From positions 558,001 through 622,000 of the forward strand of contig SRSI01000007.1 in assembly GCA_005656395.1 (NCBI GenBank): 64,000 bases of DNA, given 5' to 3'. The translations under genes and the position numbers were made by a program. Below the pieces are notes generated by a model, which saw only the letters and a list, made by a program, of their open reading frames with translations, was not told the DNA's origin and searched no databases. Numbering within the stretch: the stretch's first letter is position 1; every line of letters starts with the position of its first letter. This document shows, in pieces, positions 10,457-23,070 of this stretch. Origin of the DNA: Strongyloides papillosus. Lineage: Eukaryota > Nematoda > Chromadorea > Rhabditida > Strongyloididae.

Positions 10457-13400
10457 ATGGAAAATTGTGACGAAGTAAATATGATACTATAGATTTGAAT
10501 GAAATTCGAACTCGTTCTACTTCGACAAATGAAAATATTTTAGATAGAGGAAGAATAAATCCTTGTTTCTACGCTGATGATGTTTCGTTGCCAAAAAGCG
10601 TTGAAGATTTCAATAAAGGAGATAGACCAACATTACATGAATTAATAAAGAGAGTTATTCATGAAGACACATTAGAAAGTAATTTGTCCAGAGTTAGCTT
10701 TGTATTTGTTTTGTTAATAATTAAGTTAAAATTTTAGAATATTACCATAGGTAAAGTAATGGAAAATGGTACAAGTGATAAAACAGAAAAAGTCCAAGGT
10801 TTTGGATGGGTTAAAGGCGTTTTGATGAGATGTATTTTGTGTATTATTGGAGCGACACTTTACCTTCGTATGTCATGGATTGCCGGACAAGCTGGAATTT
10901 TCCTAGGAATGGTTGTTATTTTATTGTCATTAGTAGTTGTTGTGATAACATCTGTCTCAATGTCAGCAATTGCTACAAATGGTGAAGTTAAAAATGGAGG
11001 ATGTTACTATTTAATCTCAAGATCACTAGGACCAGAATTCGGAGGATCAATCGGATTAATATTGTATATAGCAAATATGGTAAATGGAGCAATGAATTGT
11101 GTGGGTCTGGCAGAATCAATTGCAGTTTTATTATCAGATTACGGATGGAAATTAATTGATGGAGCTATAAATGACATAAGAATATACGGCTAAATTACAT
11201 GCACAGTATTACAGGGAATAATTTTTATTGGAACAGAATTTGAGAATAAAACGCAGATTCTTCTTCTAATAACTATAATATTATCTATACTTTCTCATAG
11301 CATTGGAGCATTTTTACCAGTATCACAAGATCAAATAAACCATGGAATAGTGGTTTTTCGTGGAAAACAATAGCTAATAATTTCTGGCCCGATTTTAGGG
11401 ATGGAAATTCTTTTATTACTGTGTTTGGTATATATTTCCCAGCAATGACAGGCATAATGGCTGGTGCAAATATGTCTGGAGATTTAAAGGATCCTTCAAA
11501 ATCCATTCCAATAGGTACAATGGTGGCAATTATAATAACAACAATTATATACTCAGGAACAATGCTTCTTTCTGCCTGTGCTACAGTTAGAGATTCAAAC
11601 GGATTAAATGCTCCAATATTTCTAAATAAGAGTCACAATTTTATACCTCCAACGTGTTATGGAGATAAATCTTGTAAATTTGGTTTGGCTAATGATTATC
11701 AATACCATTAAGACAAGCTGTATTTGGGCCTTTTATTATTGCTGGTATTTTTGCTTCTACATTATCATCGGCTTCGGGATGTTTGATTGGTGCACCAAGA
11801 ATTTCCAAGCACTATGTCAAGATAGATTATTCCCTGGAATATCTGTCTTCGGAAAGGGTAAAGGTTCCACAAACGAACCTTATAATGCATATTTCCTAAC
11901 ATTCTTCTTAACATGTGGAGTAATTCTTATTGGAGATTTAAATGCTATTTCTGAAATAATAACAAACTTCTTCTTAGCAGCTTTTGCGATAACAAATTTT
12001 GCGTGTTTTGATTCGTCAGAAAGTAATTCTCCCGGTTTTCGACCAGGGTTCAAATATTACAATAAATGGTTATCACTTTTTGGTTCAGTCCTATGTATAG
12101 TTTTAATGTTCGTTTTGTCATGGGTTACGTCATTTATTACACTTTTTATATTGCAATATTATTTTTGTATTTGAAACATTCATGTAAAAAAGTAAATTGG
12201 GGCTCCTCAGCAGAAGCCAATTGTTATCGTGTTGCATTGATGGAGTTACTAAAATTATCCAGACAACAAGTGCACGTAAAGAATTATAGGCCCCAAATTT
12301 TGGTTCTTTCCGGTAACCCTATCGCGAGGCAATGTCTTGTAGATTTTAGTTATGCTATAGTTGGAGGAAAAAATTTATTACTTTGTGGGCACGTGGTTCC
12401 ATATTATTCATCCGTCTCAGCAACAGCCTGTATTCGGAAGTTAAACTCTAAGATGACTGATCTTTTAAAAGAACGAAAGTGGAAAGCCTTTTACTGCAGC
12501 ATTTCCAATAAAAGCTTAAGAAGTGGAGTTCAAGGTCTTCTCCAATCAGTGGGATTAGGAAAAATGCAACCAAATATTCTGATGATTGGTTTTAAGTGTA
12601 ATTGGTTGAAGGAAATGTTAGATAAAAAATGGAGAAATAATGTTATTGAATATCAAGGTGTTAATTTGGATGCTTTTGAATCTAATATGAGTTTGTGTAT
12701 CTTTAAAAATGGTAATGAAAAACTTGATCATAGTAATTTATTAGGGGATTTTTATGAAAAATTGTTAAATCAACTTCCTGAAATTAAAATGGCTGATAAG
12801 GACAGTTATTTACAGGAAGATTATTTAAGAGGATATACTTCAGATTCATCAAGACCTACTTCTTTAATAGTTCCAACGCAAAACCTTATTAAACAAAGAA
12901 GCATGAGTAGCATTATTAGTTTTGGAAGTGGATCGAGAAACAATTCAACAAATAATATTGTTTCTGATGTTGGAACATCAACAAGTGACAAGTTCAGGTA
13001 CAAAATTCGTGGTGGTATCATTGATGTTTGGTGGTTGGATGATGATGGAGGCTTAATACTACTAATACCTCATTATTAGCTACCAATGTTTACTCATATT
13101 TAAATGGAACGTCTATAAGAATATTTGTTATTATAAAAATGGTACTAGTGATCCTAAAAAGTTAAGGAAGATATGAAAAATTTATTGGAAAAATTCAGGA
13201 TAAAGTACACGGAAATAAAGATAATCTTAGAAGAAAATAAAGAACTAAGTCCTGAAACAGAGTCGGAACTTAAATTTTACTTGGATCTTCTGAATCCCAA
13301 AGTCAATCCTCAAAATCATCTTATTCCAGCTTCATTACTAGAAAATATTCACCAATAACACAACAATATCTTCATTTTCGTGAATTACTTTTAAGATATT

Positions 13401-13561
13401 CAAGCGAATCAAATTTATTAATTATCCCTCTTCCAATAGCACATGAATCAGTTGTATTATCACCACTTTATATGATATGGTTAGATTTGCTGTCAAAAGA
13501 TATGCCACCAACTTTATATGTTAAAGGAAATAATATTTCTGTTCTCACAAACATATCATAA
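10457..13561 (+). pseudogene. nkcc-1: SLC12 (NKCC-type) cotransporter, decayed plus-strand copy
   Basis: The homology runs from an ATG at 10457 to a TAA at 13559-13561, with an intron at 10693-10737. It covers the whole cation-chloride cotransporter layout. The twelve-membrane-segment domain has GFGWVKGVLMRCILCIIGA, SRSLGPEFGGSIGL, GANMSGDLKDPSKSIPIGT and NAYFLTFFLTCGVILIGDL. The cytosolic C-terminal domain has IDVWWLDDDGGL, and the end DMPPTLYVKGNNISVL matches the NKCC terminus. Such proteins import Na, K and 2 Cl. The copy is not translatable: a frameshift near 10475, an in-frame TAA at 11191, single-base losses near 11357, 11702, 11807 and 12155, and several shifts between 13070 and 13345. 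Comparison with the minus copy shows which bases are missing. Confidence 0.85.
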
Positions 13562-13776
13562 CATTGGTTTATTTTTGCATGTATATAAAAGTTTTAATTA
13601 GGTTGTTTTTGTATAATAAAACTTAGTCAATCGCTATTTGATTGTAAATAAGTAATTATATTTTATATAAAGTGACGTCATTTAAAATACGCGATTTATA
13701 TTTGTGTAAAAAAATATTATTTATAGAAATTAAAATTTAAGAAAGTGATGTCAGAATGGGGTATTATTCCCCCTTG
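13562..13776. other. Short spacer between convergent SLC12 copies
   Basis: About 215 bp separate the 3' ends of the two SLC12 copies. A GTGACGTCA near 13671 is the only notable string; there is no evidence that it acts. Confidence 0.35.
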
Positions 13777-16700
13777 TTAAAGTGTAGGTGGCATATCCTG
13801 TGTAATAATTCAAGCCATAGTAAAATATAATGGTGACATGATAAAAACTGATTCATGTGCTATAGGAAGTGTTAATATTACTAAATGAGATGCTGCTGAA
13901 TGTTCTAATAATAGTTCCCGCTAAACGAAGATATTGTTTTGTCTTTGGAGCAAAACGTTTCTAAGATTTCTTTTTTTACAACGTGCTTTTCGGGAGCATT
14001 TGGTGGATTTAAAGTTTCCATTAATCCATTATATTCATCAACAGTTCACGATATAAAATAACTATCTTCTTCTACAATTACTATAACATTTTTGAACTTA
14101 ATTCTCAATTTATTTAATAATTTTTCCATTTCTCTTTTTGTATTGATAGGATTTCCAGCGGATGAACAAATAACAAAAACTCTAAGATTAGCTTCATGAA
14201 GAAATGAAAGAGTATTAGTTGCTATTAAATGAGGTATAAGTAGGGTTAGTCCTCTCATCATCATTTAACCACCATACATCAATATCACCCATCTTTTATT
14301 TTACATCTAAACTTTTTACCTAAATTAACTCTTGAATTCCCAGAATAAATGACATCAGAACTTTTTTTGGGTTAATTGACAAGTTTATTAAACTACTAAC
14401 ACTACGACTTTTCATTATGCCAGTTTTTGTTATTATTCCTGCTACTGGTCGAATTTTTTCAATCTCTTTTCCAACCAAAAAATCGTCATTAAGATTACTT
14501 TCAACTTCTAATAATTGTTTGTCTGATATTTGAAGCATCATCCATTCATATCTGTTAGCTAAATCCATACTAATATCCAGTTTTTCATTACCATTTCTAA
14601 AAATACAAATACTCATATTACTTCTAAAGGCATCGAGTATCACACCAAGATAATCATCGACATAAGATTTATCTTTTTCACTACAAACTTGTTTATCCAT
14701 TTTCGTTTAAAACCGATCATTAAAATATTTGGTTGCATTTTCCCTAAACCAAACAGTTTGTAGCAATGCCTGCACACCTTTTCGAAGTGATTTATTTGCT
14801 ACACCGCAGTAAAATGCTTTCGTTTTCTGGTCTTTCAACCAATCAGTCATCTTTGAATTTAACTTCCGAATATAATCTGTCGCAGAAACTGATGATTTGT
14901 ATGGAACTACATGCCCACAAATTAAAAGATTGTTTCCCCCAACTATAGCATAACTAAAATCTACAAGACTTTGTCTTGCTACAGGGTTACCAGAAAGAAC
15001 CAGAATTTGAGGCCTGTAATTTTTTACATGCACTTCTTGTCTTGATAATTTTAATAATTCCATTAACGCAATGCGATAGCGATTAGCTTCATATGACGAA
15101 CCCCAATTTACATTTCTGGCTGAGTGTTTCAAATATAAAAATAATATCGCAAATATAAACAATGTAATAAGTGACGTAACCCATGACAAAATAAACATTA
15201 AACTTATACATAAAACGGAACCAAAAAGTGATAACCATTTATTATAATATTTGAATCCTGGCCTAAAACCGGGTGATTTACTCGCTGATGAATCGAAACA
15301 CGCAAAATTTGTTATCGCAAAGGCTGCTAAGAAGAAGTTTGTTATAATTTCGGAGATGGAATTTAAATCTCCAATAAGAATTACACTACATGTTAAGAAG
15401 AATGTTAGAAAATATGCATTGTAAGGTTCATTTGTGGTACCTTTACCCCTTCCAAAATATGATAATCCAGGGAATAATTTATCTTGACATAGTGCTTGGA
15501 AAATTCTTGGTGCACCGATCAAACATCCTGAAGCTGATGACAATGTTGAAGCAATAATACCAGCAATAATAAAAGGTCCAAATACAGCTTGTTTTAAAGG
15601 TACTTGATAATCATTAGCTAAACCAAATTTACAAGAATTACTTTCATGACAAGATGGAGGTATTAAATTATAAGTGCTATTTGTAAATATTGGAGCATTG
15701 ACTCCATTTGAATCTCTAACTGTAGCACATGCAGAGAGAAGCATTGTTCCTGAGTATATTAGTGTTGTTATTGTAATTGCTGTCATTGTACCTATAGGAA
15801 TTGATTTTGAAGGATCTTTTAAATCTCCAGACATATTTGCTCCAGCCATAATTCCTGTCATTGCTGGGAAGTATATACCAAACATAGTGATAAAAGAATT
15901 TCCATCTCTAAAATCGGGCCAGAAATTATTAGCTATTGTTTTCCATGAAAAACCAATAATTCCATGGTTTATTTGATCTTGTGACACTGGTAAAAATGCT
16001 CCAATGGTATGAGAAAGTATAGATAATATAATGGTTATTAGAAGAATAATTTGTGTTTTGTTCTCAAATTCTGTACCAATAAAAATTATTCCTTGTAGTA
16101 TTGTACAAGTGAATATACCATATATTCTGACGTCGTTTATTTGTCCATCAATTAATTTCCAATTATGCTCTGATAATAAGAATGTAATTGATTCTGCTAA
16201 TCCAACACAATTCATTGCTCCGTTTACCATATTTGCTATATATAATATTAGTCCGATTGATCCTCCGAATTCTGGTCCTAATGATCTTGAGATTAAATAG
16301 TAACATCCTCCATTTTTAACCTCACCATTTGTAGCAATTGCTGACATTGAGACAGCTGTTAGTAAAACAACTACTAATGATAATAAAATAACAATCAATC
16401 CGAGAAAAATTCCAGCTTGTCCGGCAATCCATGACATACGAAGATAAAGTGTCGCTCCAATGATACACAAAATACATCTCATCAAAACACCTTTAACCCA
16501 TCCAAAGCCTTGAAATTGCTTCTCAGTTATTGTAGTCAACATACCACTTTCCGACATAACTTCCATAGGCTAAAAATAGATGATCAATAAAAAAAAAACA
16601 ACATACACAAAGTTCACTGGTGTATGCATCTTCACTCTGTGGTAATTTTTGTATTGAATCCTTCAAAGTAACTCTATTATTTGAGAAAAAATCCTCTGAA

Positions 16701-16861
16701 TGCCTTAGAGCAACGACATCTTCATCCTCAAAACATGATCCTCTCCTAGCACTTTTATCTAAGCTTACATTACTGTTATATCTTTTAATTGAATTGTTAA
16801 TATTAGTACTATTGTCTGGTGAGTTGTTGTCTTTTTCGGTAGTTGTAGTAGGTACCTCCAT
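13777..16861 (-). CDS. nkcc-1: SLC12 (NKCC-type) cotransporter, C-terminal domain broken
   Basis: Exon 1 is 16607-16861 (ATG at 16861); a 37-nt GTATGT...TTTTTAG intron (16570-16606) leads to exon 2. An unbroken frame of about 600 codons covers the whole membrane domain: GFGWVKGVLMRCILC, SRSLGPEFGGSIGL, GANMSGDLKDPSKSIPIGT, LIGAPRIFQALCQDKLFPG, NFFLAAFAITNFACFD and FRPGFKYYNKWLSLFGSVLC. It continues into the start of the cytosolic domain (NYRPQILVLSGNP). The frame breaks near 14757 (one extra T in a T run). It resumes as DAFRSNMSICIFRNGNEKLD, breaks again near 14260 and at a TGA near 14049, and the tail (LPIAHESV, DMPPTL) lies in several frames with stops. The protein would transport Na-K-2Cl at the plasma membrane. 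It may be a recently decaying gene or one with sequence errors in its last third; the N-terminal two thirds look functional. Confidence 0.8.
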
Positions 16862-17399
16862 AACAAACAGTAATTTAATAAATGATATATAACTAACACT
16901 TAATTTTATTTTTATATAATAGCTACTTCCTTCTCAAGATGAACAAAGAAAAATAAAAAGCGTCATTTATAGTAAATGAAATAATTATATAAACATTTAA
17001 TTACCATTATAAAAATGATCATAAATTTTTGATCGAAACAACATTTTTTATATTTGTTGACATCATTTTAATTAATTAATTTATAATACATTAAAATGTT
17101 GTTTAAAAAAACTTTTGCACAAGATCACTTCCTATTTTCAAAATTTTTTATTAATAGTTTAAGTGAAAATTATTATTTATTGCATTAAATAGGTTATAGA
17201 ATATTTGTAATTTATCATCAATTTAAACACGGGAAAACTTATATTAAATAGTAAAGGTGTTTTATGACTTGTTAATTTTTTTAAAATTTATATTTTGATT
17301 TTTTATATAAAATTTGATATGTAATGCAATGTTGTCATCCCATTTTCAATAATAGTTTAGCCGAAAATGTTTTCCTTAAAAGTCATTTATTTTTATTAT
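16862..17399. other. Intergenic, nothing recognised
   Basis: 5' flank of the minus-strand SLC12 gene, then AT-rich sequence; no gene seen. Confidence 0.35.
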
Positions 17400-18365
17400 A
17401 TTCTTTTCATAATTTCAATTGTACACACAAAAAAGGACACAATCAGTACAAATCTGTAAATTTATCCCATCTAATAAAATTTAATTTTCTTTTTGATTTC
17501 AACTAATTTTTTTGCAATTATTTCACACAAGAAAATTAAAGCAACAATTAATGGAAATTATTAAGATATGTTCCTACTTTTTTAAGGTATTATTTTTATT
17601 TTAAAACTCAAGTTATTTTTACAATACATTCCAAGGTACAAACTTAGAAATTAATTTTATTTAAAGTTATAAATACTTTTATAAAAAACCCTTATTAACA
17701 TATCATAGTATCCTTATTAGTATGATTAAATAGTTTAAATTACTTTAAATTATATTTTTTTATGAAATCATACTAGTCTGAAACCCCAACATTTTTTATA
17801 CTGTCTTGCGAGATCTTATTACAAATCAAGCTTATGAAAGGTTATAAAATAATATATATTTCTCTTCTAAGTGAAAAATAGCTTCTAATTGTTTTATTTG
17901 AAAGAAGGGAAACATAAAAATAATGTTTTAAATTAATAATACTTTATGTGGTTAAATATTTATTGTTGAAAAATTCTTGAATTTTCAAATCAATTGTTGT
18001 TAGTAGATTGTTTAGGAGGATAGTCCTTGTTAAAACTTTTCAAATTTACATGAAATTGACTTCTAAGTACCTACGTTATAATATATTTGAAGAAAAAAGG
18101 TAATTACATTAAGATAAGCATAGTATTACAAAAAATTACCATCATTAAATAAAAGTTTTATTATTTCAAAATGTTAAACGTTAATATTTTTGTCAAAATC
18201 TGGCGAAATTTATGAAATAACCTAACATTTGTCTCGTTAGTAACATTTTTATTGCGATTAATAGTTTTAAATTTTAAATGAAACTTAATTTTTTCAACAA
18301 ATGAAACATTATATTTCATCATGAATTGACAAATTTGTTACTTTTTTATGTGTAGAAAGATTTAA
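17400..18365 (+). repeat. Dispersed repeat family, copy 1
   Basis: About 950 bp that aligns by eye, same orientation, with 19230-20130 and 51220-51890. Shared landmarks are CTAATAAAATTTAA (with copy 3), GCAATTATTTC near 17515 (with copy 2), GTTTAAATTA near 17735, and GCATAGTATTACAAAAAA near 18118. Identity looks about two thirds with many small gaps, so the copies are old. No coding capacity is seen. The class is unknown. Confidence 0.5.
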
Positions 18366-18934
18366 TAAATATAATTTTCCTAAAATGATTATATAAATAA
18401 TTATTAAATTATCTTTTTGGCCAAACATGTAAAGAATTTTTAAAACTTATAACCTAGAAAACTTATACAAATATAGAATACATCTAATCGAGACGTATTG
18501 TTATCATATTGGTTTGGAAAATAATTTCATAGTGTTTTATATTTATATATAATTGTAAATTTTACACTTTTCTGATCACTTTATTATTTTGTAACACATT
18601 TTTTATTTCATAAAAAAAATATTATTATTTTCAGGTTTACTAGCACCTTAAAAAGTACTAATTGACAAACATCTGAAGATAAAAGAATATTAAATTCATA
18701 ACTCGTCTTTTATCACATTATATTAGATTATTATTTTGGTATTAAATAGATAAGTTATAAAAGTATTTGAAGGTCCTGACGACCATTTAAACAAAAAATG
18801 GTACTTTTTCTAAAATAATAAAATCCAAGGAAATATTGAATACACAAATAAAATGAGAATGATTTATTTATTCTAAATAAAATGTTCACATAGTAATTTT
18901 GTTAAACTGTTTAATTACAAAAAAATTATTTTCC
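18366..18934. other. Intergenic, nothing recognised
   Basis: AT-rich; it would contain the 3' flank of the small secreted-peptide-like frame. Confidence 0.3.
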
Positions 18935-19069
18935 TCAACATGGTGATCCGCAAGCTGGAGGTGGTTGAGAACACCCACATCTTCCTGAAACTCCTAATCC
19001 TCCAAAGAAAAAGGCATTATTCGAAATAGCAAAAGCTAGAACAATAGCAGAAACAGTAAACAATTTCAC
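18935..19069 (-). CDS. Small secreted Cys-rich peptide-like frame lacking ATG
   Basis: A 44-codon frame begins at a GTG (19069) and reads VKLFTVSAIVLAFAISNNA, a good signal peptide except for its first residue. A mature part FFFGGLGVSGRCGCSQPPP and ACGSPC with four Cys follows, then TGA. The composition stands out from the flanks. Nematodes have many secreted mini-peptides of this kind, but no named family was recognised. No in-frame ATG lies between the upstream TAG and the GTG, so either the start codon has mutated (AAAATG to AAAGTG), an upstream exon supplies it, or the gene is dead. It sits between two direct copies of a dispersed repeat. Confidence 0.4.
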   Translation of the reverse strand: MKLFTVSAIVLAFAISNNAFFFGGLGVSGRCGCSQPPPACGSPC

Positions 19070-19229
19070 TTTTCGGATGAATATGTATTTTGATAACTAA
19101 ATGATAATTTTTAGCAAAATTTGTTTCTTTATATTTTATTTTATTTCAGATCATTTTGTTTTTTATAATTACGAGAACCTGTATTTAAATAATAGGAGTT
19201 TTGATTCTTTTTTTTACGAAAAATGAATT

Positions 19230-20130
19230 ACCAAAAAAGCAAATTCTGTTCCGCACGAAAAAAAGACACAGGTTTGCGTAATATATAATAAATTTGTCCA
19301 AATTAACAAAAATTGCCTTTTCTTGACTTGCGATTAATTTTATTGCAATTATTTCGTACATAAAAGTTAAAGCAATAATTAAAGAACTAATAAAATAAGT
19401 TTTGATTTCCCTTCTATATCATTTTTGTTTTATCACTTAAATTGTTTTGTACAATAAATTTGAAGATACAAGATTAGAATTTCATTTTATGTAAAATTAC
19501 AAACGTTTTTGTAAAAAGCATTTCTAACATGTCACAGTACATTTTTTTAACTATGTTTCAACAGTTTAAATTATTATAAATTTTATTTCTTTATGAAATT
19601 ACACACATTTAATAGTCCAAATTACTTTTATAATGTCTATAAAAATCAAACTATGAAAAATCTATAGAACATCATACATTTTGTTCGTAATATAAAAAAA
19701 CATTCAAACATCTAAATTAAAAAAAAGACAAGTACCAATATGATATTTTTAATTATTAATATTTTGTGTGGAAAAATAATTACTGCTTTTTGTTATTATT
19801 GTTATGAAATTTTAAAATTTCTAAACTTATTGTTGTTAATAGACTGTTTAAAAGAATGATTTTTGTTAAAGGCTTAACAACTTTACAGGAAATTGACTGC
19901 TAAAAACGTACTTTATAATATAAAAAGTAAGTTAGACTCTAATATGAGCATAATATCACAAAAAATTATCAAAAGTAAATTAACGTTACATTACTTCAAA
20001 ATATCACACATATATATGTTTGTTAAAAACGTCAAAATTTATTGCAACAACCTGGTATTTTGCATCGTTTACAACATTTTTGTTATCGCTTGATATTTGT
20101 TTTACATAAATAGCCTTTATCACCTATCAT
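19230..20130 (+). repeat. Dispersed repeat family, copy 2
   Basis: Same orientation as copy 1. Landmarks are GCAATTATTTC near 19350, ACAGTTTAAATTATTA near 19560, GAGCATAATATCACAAAAAA near 19944 and TTTGCATCGTTTACAACA near 20059; the last string is also in copy 3. No open frame of note. Together with copy 1 it brackets the small peptide frame. Confidence 0.5.
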
Positions 20131-20947
20131 GATGCAGTGCTTATATAATAATAAGAAGATAATCTCTAACAAATACTTAACGATTAGTATCACCTAAATT
20201 AGATATAATTTTTGTAATGTATTTCTTAAGTTTAAGTTAATTTCATCAATTTTAATTCTAGGAATTTAGAAAGATGTAAGAAAGTTTGAGATATTTATAA
20301 TAATAAATAAATACTGGTAAGTAAAATAAAAGTATGTATTGTTGTTAAAAATAAATTTAGAAGGACATTATTATAAAATTTTGAAATCCTAAGCATTTCA
20401 TTAATAAAATCTTTTATATTTACTTGTCGTCGCAATAAAAAAATTCTACTCTTATTGTAAAATTATATCATAGTTTTCTACTTGTAGTATATATGAATAT
20501 ACTTAATAAATCCGTGAAATTTCAGAAATTTTAATTAAAACAAGCTTTTAACACACATCTAATTTAAATAAATACAATTGGATTAATAATTATAATAGTA
20601 CATATATTAAATCCAAGAATTGAATAAACTTTTTAAAGTATAAAAAAATTGTAAATAAATTATTAATCAAAAGCTGAATTTGTATTTTTTTTATTTTAAT
20701 TTTACGTATGTAGAGTAATTGTGATCAACTATTTAATGATTAAAACTGATACAAAAAATTGATTTAGCATTATAAATTTTTTAAAAAATGGTTGTGAAAT
20801 ATTTTATTTTTTTAATAGTATGTACATAAAATGGTCACTTTTTTGTTACATTTGTTAAGGCTTACAATATTATTTTTATTTAAAAAAATTAACTTTAACT
20901 CAATTCAGTAATATTCTTCAAGCTCTTTTTTTTCAAAAAAATAGGCA
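20131..20947. other. Intergenic, nothing recognised
   Basis: AT-rich; no gene or repeat identified. Confidence 0.3.
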
Positions 20948-21822
20948 AAAACAGATGGCTCTAAAGTAATCCTAAGTTTGAGAGTCAAATGACCCTGAAA
21001 TGAGATCATATTTGACCCTGGGTTCTTAAAAAATTAAAAATATACATCTAACGTTTGAATCCAGTTATGAAACATGAAATTTAAGAAATCATCTATTTAC
21101 AATTATAATTCTTACTTCTGTACAACTTTTTGAAACGCTGAATGATATGAAATAAACAAGTAGTACTCGAATTTGCATTAGATTTTTAATGGTAGTGGAA
21201 TCATGTATTAAAACATATATGCAATTAATTTGTGTCTTGTAATTTTGTGTAATTTGTAGAATAAGGAATTTCTCATTAAAGCACTATACAAAACATTTAT
21301 TTCATTAAAAAGAATGTGTTACATTAATTACCGATAGATAACTGTTTAAAGATATTGGAAAATTTTCTTTTTTAACACTAGATTACTAATTATTTGTCAA
21401 GTTAAAGAAAAGAAACCAAATTTAGGTAAAACTTTACTGTTTATTAACATCATTAATTACTACACAGGAGCATAAAAAATTACTAATTGGTTTAAGTTTT
21501 TTAATTTAAATGTTTTTTTTATTAGAAGTATTACTTTATGGAATTAGAATTTTTTGAAAACGAAATGGCTGAGAATACATTTAATTAGAATCGATTATTC
21601 TTAGCATTAGTACAAAACTAATAAAATGAAGATCCAGGAATAAAAAGAAGTCGAAGCATTTTTTAAATAGAGAAACATGATTTCAACTAGTTTTTTATTA
21701 TATAGTTAGAACATTGTAAATTTGTTAATTATAAATAAGGTTTAAAACTCTAAAATCTACTAAAAGTTTAGATGACCTCACATTTATTACAACTCTGGTT
21801 CATTCTAGAGTCATCTGTTATA
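20948..21822. mobile_element. Possible MITE with imperfect terminal inverted repeats
   Basis: The left end reads ACAGATGGCTCTAAAGTAA. The right end, read in reverse, starts ACAGATGACTCTAGAATGAA. The match fades inward, the interior has no open frame, and no clear target-site duplication was found. A non-autonomous DNA transposon is the simplest reading, but chance similarity is possible. Confidence 0.35.
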
Positions 21823-23070
21823 GAGTAAACATAGAGAATTTCTTAAATATATCATATTTTAAGATATTTATGTTTTTCAGAAAAATTATTATACTATTAC
21901 AACTATAACAAAAATAATTTAAGCTTTTTATATCAAAACATTTAGATTTTCATAAATGTTAATATTGTATTCGTATATTTTTATTCTACTTTAAAAACTT
22001 TTAACTAAATGAATTGTGATTATTAGTTATATTAGATTTTTAAAATAGGATCAAACTTCAAAGCTTATTCAATGATTCATTTTTTCAAAAATATAATTTA
22101 TAAAATAAAAGTACAGGAGAATGTGTAATTTGAATATAAAATCAACAAATTAAAAGTTTGTTTATAAAAAAGATTACTTCAAAATATTTATCATTATAAT
22201 AATAGATCTGCTTCAATAGTACAGATAAATCAATACAAATACTACTCATAAAAATACTTATTTTTAAGGGATTATGGGAAAAAATCTTTTATTTATCTTT
22301 CTATGCCTACAAGTAATATGACAAATTAATGTGTTAATAAACTCACTTTAAAACTTAATTAGCTTTTTTAGAAATAAATAAGTTTGGTAATACTCTAGAA
22401 TTTGTTATTAGATTGTGATAACGATTGTGTAATGATACACAGTTAGTGACATCAAAAAAACTATTGAAAGGTATGAAACGTTTTCAATACACCAACAAGG
22501 AAGATCATGGATAAAAAAATATATAATAGCACTAAATTATGAAAAATAAGTTTTTATGTTGTAATTTAGATGGGGAAGAAAGATGAATAATAAATACGTT
22601 ATTTTTAGTACTCTAAAATACACTACTACGTTTTATTTATTTGTTACATAGAAGTTAAAGTAATTATGTAACAAAAAAGAATTTTATTTCCATTGTTTAT
22701 AAACTAAATTAAAATCTAATAATCAAAATTGCAGTCAACTATAAATTCTATCGCCAGATAAAAATATAATTGTAAATATATAAAGAAATCACTAATAATG
22801 ATTTATGTTATTAATTGAGGAGTATAAGAAAAATAATAAAGATATAAAAAGTGCGTCAGAAAAACTTGCCTAATACAGAGATTATTTTATGTGTAGAAAT
22901 ATTAAAGTTACATTATGAATTGAAATTTTTCAAAACAGTGTGTTTGACAAAAATTTGTTATGCGGAAATGTATTCGTAAGCATTCTAAAAAAATGGTAAA
23001 AGATTTAAATTTATATTTTTATAAATACTTAATAGTGATTCATAAATGAAGTATTTTGAGGAAATTGATA
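21823..23070. other. Intergenic, nothing recognised
   Basis: AT-rich; no gene or repeat identified. Confidence 0.3.
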
